Below, piece after piece: positions 8,134-11,891 of a DNA stretch of 11,891 nucleotides (positions within the stretch are counted from its first letter, which is position 1; each line of letters begins with the position of its first letter). The notes beneath the pieces are model-generated. The model did no database searches. It worked only from the letters and a program-made list of their open reading frames with translations, and was not told where the DNA came from. Source of the DNA: Gammaproteobacteria bacterium (GTDB lineage: Bacteria; Pseudomonadota; Gammaproteobacteria; Halothiobacillales; Halothiobacillaceae); the NCBI GenBank assembly GCA_029335925.2, contig JARJMX020000071.1, forward strand, positions 1-11,891, read 5' to 3'. A program made the position numbers and the translations under genes.

Positions 8134-8291
8134 TCGCCCGCGTGCGATTCAGGCCGTTCGAAGCACGCCGCTTGAGGCGGGCGAAACAGCCCGCAAGCCT
8201 GTCTCAAATCGGCTTTGAACAACCGTTGAAGGTGCTTTTTCGCCCGCTTTGAAGCTTGTTTCTTTGAACATGCACCCGTGCAAGCGGGCGA

Positions 8292-8323
8292 GTTACTTTT
8301 CTTGCTCGTGCAAGAAAAGTCAC
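8292..8323. repeat. Right-arm hairpin 4, 12 of 13 pairs
   Basis: GTTACTTTTCTTG (8292-8304) pairs with CAAGAAAAGTCAC (8311-8323) around a 6-base loop CTCGTG, with one mismatch (T8294 opposite C8321). It is the inverted counterpart of the hairpin at 8102-8133. Three stem pairs differ from that copy and all three differences preserve pairing. Confidence 0.88.
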
Positions 8324-8490
8324 CCAAAGAACACGCCCCCGCGGGGCCGACCCTTCGGGCAAACCCAGGTCTGACCAGCTCCAGCCGGGCCGCCCTGACG
8401 TGACCTACAGTCACGACACGGCTGAATGGGCCGTCCATGGCCCAATCACCCGGCTTCCACAGGCCAGCCCAGGGCGGCCCCGAGGGGGAT

Positions 8491-8530
8491 TGCCCTCACC
8501 CCTAGCTCCTCTCCCAAAGGAAGGGGGGAA
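8491..8530. repeat. CTCACCCCTAG-type C-rich repeat with imperfect hairpin
   Basis: CCCTCACCCCTAGCTCC (8493-8509) is followed by CTCTCCC, AAA, then GGAAGGGG, which form an imperfect stem. From memory, a CCCTCACCCC...CTCTCCC...GGGAGAGGG motif is a common intergenic repeat in proteobacteria. It sits in the outer part of the right arm and has no counterpart in the left arm, so it may be a separate insertion. The family assignment is tentative. Confidence 0.4.
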
Positions 8531-8583
8531 AATCCTGTCCAGAAAACTTTGGTTCAGGTCGCCAGCGGCACCCTGTGTTGTTT

Positions 8584-9024
8584 TTAGCGGCCGGTATTGG
8601 CGGGTTTTCTCTTGCCCACGGCCCGCGCCAAGCGGTGTAGGGCTGAGCTAAGCGCAGGATCGGTGACGTAGCGGGCGGCGGCCTCTATGCCCTCGGCGAT
8701 TTCGGGGGATGGGTAACGGGGATGCAGCTGTGAGCTCCGCGCGGGAGAAGGGGGCGGTAAGGTGCGCCAGGCTACGCGCACCGGTCCGCCTTCGTTGAGT
8801 ATCTCGCCGGCGGCGGCCAAGAGCCTGGGGGCATGGAAACGCAGCGGGGTGATCAGGGCTTGGACATCGCAGCCCAGCACCAAGGTGTCGCCGCGGACAT
8901 TGAGCAGAAACACATGTTTGCCAAGCTCCTCGGGCAGGGCGCGGCGCAGGGCGTCCTCAAGCGTCTTGCGGCGCTGGATGTGGGCGAGCAGCGTGGCGGG
9001 AAGGGTGAGGCGCTCAAGGGCCAT
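8584..9024 (-). CDS. dciA: DUF721/DciA-family protein, predicted DnaB helicase loader
   Basis: DciA proteins interact with the replicative helicase DnaB and act in its loading in the many bacteria that lack DnaC or DnaI. The product is 146 residues. The N-terminal DUF721 domain (about 15-95) shows the family pattern: L-DALRRALPEELGKHVFLLN, then VRGDTLVLGCDVQALITPLR with FHAPRLL. A Pro/Ser-rich linker (PPPSPARSSQ) leads to a short C-terminal helix pair (PEIAEGIEAAARYVTDPALS). The ATG at 9024 has GGAG nine bases upstream. The neighbourhood supports the call, since DUF721 genes often lie next to secA in gammaproteobacteria. It shares a 138-base divergent upstream region with secA; no SecM-like gene is seen there. 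The stop faces the palindromic element. Confidence 0.8.
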   Translation of the reverse strand: MALERLTLPATLLAHIQRRKTLEDALRRALPEELGKHVFLLNVRGDTLVLGCDVQALITPLRFHAPRLLAAAGEILNEGGPVRVAWRTLPPPSPARSSQLHPRYPSPEIAEGIEAAARYVTDPALSSALHRLARAVGKRKPANTGR

Positions 9025-9162
9025 GGCAGGTCACTCCGGCAAGTGTTCAGCCTACCAAAGGCGGAGGCTCTGGTCTAAGATGACTCGGTTCTGGCGCTCC
9101 GGCGCGCCCTCCGCAAGCCCCGTGGCGAGTTCAGGGATTTCTTTTTAGGAAAAGTTTTCGCA

Positions 9163-11891
9163 ATGATTGGCAAGCTGTTCAGCAAGGTCTTCGGTAGCCG
9201 TAATGACCGCATCCTGCGTCGTCTGCGCAAGCAGGTCGCCGCTATCAATGCTCTCGAACCCGCCATGCAGGCCCTCACGATGGAGGAGCTCAAGGGCAAG
9301 ACGCAGGAGTTCCGTGACCGGCTCGCTCAAGGGGCGACGCTGGACGATCTGCTGGTCGAGGCCTTTGCGGTTTGCCGTGAGGCCAGCCGTCGGGTGCTCG
9401 GCATGCGCCACTTCGATGTGCAGCTGATCGGCGGTATGGTGCTACACGAGGGCAAGATCAGCGAGATGCGCACCGGCGAGGGCAAGACCTTGGTCGCGAC
9501 CCTGGCTGCCTATCTCAACGCGCTGCCTGGCAAGGGTGTGCATGTGGTCACCGTCAACGACTACCTGGCCCGTCGTGATGCCGAGTGGATGGGGCGGTTG
9601 TACAACGCGCTCGGCCTGACCGTCGGCATCGTGGTGCCGGGCATGGATAACCGTGCCAAGCGCGACGCCTACGCCTGCGACATCACCTACGCCACCAACA
9701 ACGAGCTAGGCTTCGACTACCTGCGCGACAACATGGCCTTCAGCCTGGACGAGGTCATGCAGCGTCCGCTCAACTTCGCGATCGTGGACGAGGTAGATTC
9801 CATCCTCATCGACGAGGCGCGCACCCCGCTGATCATCTCCGGACCCGCGGCGGACAATTCCGAGCTGTACCACCTTATCAATGGCCTGATCCCCGAGTTC
9901 AAGCGCCAGGCCCGCGAGGAGCCTAAAGAGGGCGAGGAACCTCTCACCGAGGAGGAACGCGGCGACTTCATCGTTGATGAGAAACAGAAGCAGGTCTATC
10001 TCACCGAGCAGGGCCACGAGAAGGCCGAGATGCTGTTGCGCCAGATTGGCCTTCTGGCTGAGGGCGAGAGCCTGTATGACGCCAAGAACATCATGCTGAT
10101 GCATCACCTCAATGCCGCCTTGCGGGCGCATGCCGTCTACCGCCGTAACGTCGAGTACATCGTGCGCGATGGGCAGGTGATCATCGTCGACGAGTTCACC
10201 GGTCGGACCCTGGCGGGCCGCCGCTGGTCCGAGGGGCTGCACCAGGCGATCGAGGCCAAGGAGGGCGTACCCATCCAACCCGAGAACCAGACTCTCGCCT
10301 CGATTACCTTCCAGAATTACTTCCGCCTATATGCCAAGCTCTCCGGCATGACCGGTACGGCGGACACCGAGGCCTCGGAGTTCCACCAGATCTACGGCCT
10401 GGAGGTAGTAGTCATTCCTACCAACAAGCCGGTGCAGCGGATCGACTACCCGGACTTGGTCTACCTGACGGCCGAGGAAAAATACGAGGCTATTCTGCGC
10501 GACGTACAGGACTGCGTCGCACGCCAGCAGCCGGTGCTGGTCGGTACTACCTCGATCGAGGTCTCTGAGCTGCTCTCCGAGCGTTTTAAGAAGGCCGGGA
10601 TCAAACACAACGTACTCAACGCCAAGCAGCACGAGCGCGAGGCGGAGATCGTGGCCGAGGCGGGGCGTCCCGGTGCAGTCACCATCGCCACCAATATGGC
10701 GGGTCGTGGCACCGATATCGTGCTTGGCGGCAACCTGGAGATGGAGCTTTTGGCCCTCGGTCATGTTGATGAGGCGACCAAGGCCAAGGTGCGCGAGGCC
10801 TGGCAGCAGCGCCATGAGGCCGTGCTCGCCGCCGGCGGCCTGCATGTGATCGGCTCGGAACGGCATGAGTCGCGCCGAATCGACAACCAGCTGCGCGGCC
10901 GCTCCGGCCGTCAGGGCGATCCGGGCTCGACGCGTTTCTACCTGTCGCTCGAAGACAACCTGATGCGCATCTTCGCCTCGGACCGAGTCGGCATGCTGAT
11001 GAAAAAGCTCGGCATGCAGCACGGCGAAGCCATCTCCCACCCCTGGGTCACCAAGGCGATCGAGAATGCCCAGCGCAAGGTAGAAAGCCACAACTTCAGT
11101 ATCCGCAAGCATCTGCTCGAATACGATGACGTGGCTAACGACCAACGCAAAGTGATCTATGCTCAGCGCCGCCAGCTGATGGAGTCCAAGGACGTCAGCG
11201 AGGCCGTGAGCGCCATGCGCGAGGATGTGCTGGCTGCCGCCTTCCACCGCTTCATCCCGCCTGGCAGCCTGGACGAGCAATGGGATGTCCCGGGGCTCGA
11301 ACACCATCTGGCCGAGGAGTTTGGCCTGGCGCTGCCCATCCAGCAGTGGCTGGACGAGGATGCCGAGCTGCACGAGGAGAGCCTGCTGACGCGCATCCAG
11401 CAGGCCTTTGCCGAGGACTATGCCCGTAAAGAGGCCTTGGTCGGTGCCGAAACCATGCGCCGCTTCGAGAAGGGGGTGATGCTGCAGGTGCTTGACCATT
11501 TGTGGAAGGAACATCTGGCGGCGATGGATTATCTGCGGCAGGGCATCGGCCTGCGTGGTTACGCACAGAAGAACCCCACCCAGGAATACAAGCGCGAGGC
11601 CTTCGAATTGTTTACCGCCATGCTCGAGCGCATGCAGCACGACATCGTTCAGGTGCTCTGCCGCGTGCAGGTGCAGCAGCCCGAGGCGATGGCGAGCTTC
11701 GAGGAGCCGCCCCCGACCCCACCGGTCGAGGCCATCCACCCGGGCGCTACGGCTTGGGGCGACGACGAGGTGGTCGATGCGAACTTCGGCGAGACGGTTG
11801 GCAAGGAAGAGCCCTACCCGCGCCAGGGCAAGAAGCTCGGCCGCAACGATCCCTGCTCGAGCGGTTCCGGCAAGAAGTACAAGCACTGCCA
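9163..11891 (+). CDS. secA: Protein translocase ATPase SecA (3' end beyond window)
   Basis: SecA is the motor that drives unfolded preproteins through SecYEG using ATP. 909 residues are visible, against 901 in the complete E. coli protein, so only a few codons are missing. The start [16 protein letters not shown] is typical, with AGGAAAAG shortly before the ATG. Walker A MRTGEGKT has Lys108 and the DEVD box begins at Asp209, both matching E. coli numbering. NBD2 shows [15 protein letters not shown] and [20 protein letters not shown]. The helical scaffold and wing regions follow, and the IRA1 segment is present ([19 protein letters not shown]). The C-terminal tail has an acidic linker and then [17 protein letters not shown]. 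The usual zinc motif is CxC with eight residues before C-C/H; here the second Cys is Ser900 (AGC at 11860-11862). This could impair zinc and SecB binding, or be a sequencing error. Confidence 0.98.
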   Translation, partial: MIGKLFSKVFGSRNDRILRRLRKQVAAINALEPAMQALTMEELKGKTQEFRDRLAQGATLDDLLVEAFAVCREASRRVLGMRHFDVQLIGGMVLHEGKISEMRTGEGKTLVATLAAYLNALPGKGVHVVTVNDYLARRDAEWMGRLYNALGLTVGIVVPGMDNRAKRDAYACDITYATNNELGFDYLRDNMAFSLDEVMQRPLNFAIVDEVDSILIDEARTPLIISGPAADNSELYHLINGLIPEFKRQAREEPKEGEEPLTEEERGDFIVDEKQKQVYLTEQGHEKAEMLLRQIGLLAEGESLYDAKNIMLMHHLNAALRAHAVYRRNVEYIVRDGQVIIVDEFTGRTLAGRRWSEGLHQAIEAKEGVPIQPENQTLASITFQNYFRLYAKLSGMTGTADTEASEFHQIYGLEVVVIPTNKPVQRIDYPDLVYLTAEEKYEAILRDVQDCVARQQPVLVGTTSIEVSELLSERFKKAGIKHNVLNAKQHEREAEIVAEAGRPGAVTIATNMAGRGTDIVLGGNLEMELLALGHVDEATKAKVREAWQQRHEAVLAAGGLHVIGSERHESRRIDNQLRGRSGRQGDPGSTRFYLSLEDNLMRIFASDRVGMLMKKLGMQHGEAISHPWVTKAIENAQRKVESHNFSIRKHLLEYDDVANDQRKVIYAQRRQLMESKDVSEAVSAMREDVLAAAFHRFIPPGSLDEQWDVPGLEHHLAEEFGLALPIQQWLDEDAELHEESLLTRIQQAFAEDYARKEALVGAETMRRFEKGVMLQVLDHLWKEHLAAMDYLRQGIGLRGYAQKNPTQEYKREAFELFTAMLERMQHDIVQVLCRVQVQQPEAMASFEEPPPTPPVEAIHPGATAWGDDEVVDANFGETVGKEEPYPRQGKKLGRNDPCSSGSGKKYKHC

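Larger units (their letters stand above)
7892..8550. repeat. Large imperfect palindromic element built of paired hairpins
   Basis: The whole lysS-dciA gap is an imperfect inverted repeat. The left arm (about 7942-8141) matches the complement of the right arm (8284-8484): CTTGGGGTCGCC versus CTCGGGGCCGCC at the outer ends, GGGCCATGGA in the middle, TTGCCCGAAG further in, and TCGCCCGC at the inner ends. An outer 11-base pair GTTTTCTGGAC (7895-7905) and its complement (8537-8547) bracket it. Each arm holds four hairpins: left at 7978-8003, 8011-8027, 8073-8092 and 8102-8133; right at 8423-8448, 8399-8415, 8335-8347 and 8292-8323. The central 140 bases carry further inverted TCGCCCGC copies. Frames in it encode only low-complexity, repeat-driven peptides. 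From memory, similar CTTTCTTTG...CAAAGAAAG blocks recur between genes in many gammaproteobacteria, which suggests a dispersed non-autonomous element. Its placement between two convergent genes also fits a bidirectional terminator or a structured RNA. Confidence 0.8.

Noticed and set aside
8001..8438. Minus-strand open frame of 145 codons in the lysS-dciA gap
   Set aside because: It lies wholly inside the palindromic element and its peptide is dictated by the hairpins and inverted repeats, so it is not supported as a gene.
7870..8583. CRISPR array in the repeat-rich gap
   Set aside because: The repeats are inverted and nested rather than direct and evenly spaced, and no cas gene is present.
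9025..9162. Possible secM-like leader between dciA and secA
   Set aside because: No open frame with a signal peptide and arrest-type C-terminus is visible in these 138 bases. Only a weak TAAGAT (9076-9081) resembles a -10 and no matching -35 is present.
10327..11886. Long minus-strand open frame (519 codons) opposite secA
   Set aside because: Shadow of secA; the sense strand carries conserved SecA sequence throughout.

Overview
This is a GC-rich bacterial chromosomal segment. The recJ, prfB and lysS cluster, a PBP4-type dacB of E. coli length, ppnP, and a DUF721/dciA gene divergent from secA together point to a gammaproteobacterium. A purple-sulfur or Chromatiales-like lineage would fit, but the genus cannot be fixed from the sequence alone.

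Layout. The left edge (1-308) holds at most the last codons of an unidentified gene and a strong hairpin that probably terminates the next gene. Positions 309-1184 (minus) encode a predicted lipoprotein of unknown function, readable only across two compensating frameshifts at homopolymers. recJ (1289-3040, plus) runs tail to tail into dacB (3054-4487, minus). dacB is divergent from ppnP (4561-4875, plus), which is followed closely by prfB (4908-6006, plus). prfB carries the classical in-frame UGA and +1 programmed frameshift. Between prfB and lysS lies a decayed ccdAB-like toxin-antitoxin module: an antitoxin start with a garbled end, and only the C-terminal tail of the toxin. lysS (6367-7869, plus) is intact.

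The 714 bases between lysS and dciA contain no credible gene. They hold a roughly 660-base imperfect palindromic element (about 7892-8550). Its two arms are diverged inverted copies of each other, and each arm is a string of four small hairpins. Six stem pairs differ between the arms by paired changes that keep the stem. This is the most unusual structure in the window.

The right part has dciA (8584-9024, minus), a predicted replicative-helicase loader, divergent from secA (9163 to beyond the end, plus). secA is almost complete, but its C-terminal zinc motif has Ser where the second Cys is expected.

The genes are housekeeping functions: DNA repair (RecJ), peptidoglycan remodelling (DacB), nucleoside salvage (PpnP), translation (RF2, LysRS), replication initiation (DciA) and secretion (SecA). 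The accessory content is confined to the toxin-antitoxin remnant and the palindromic element.
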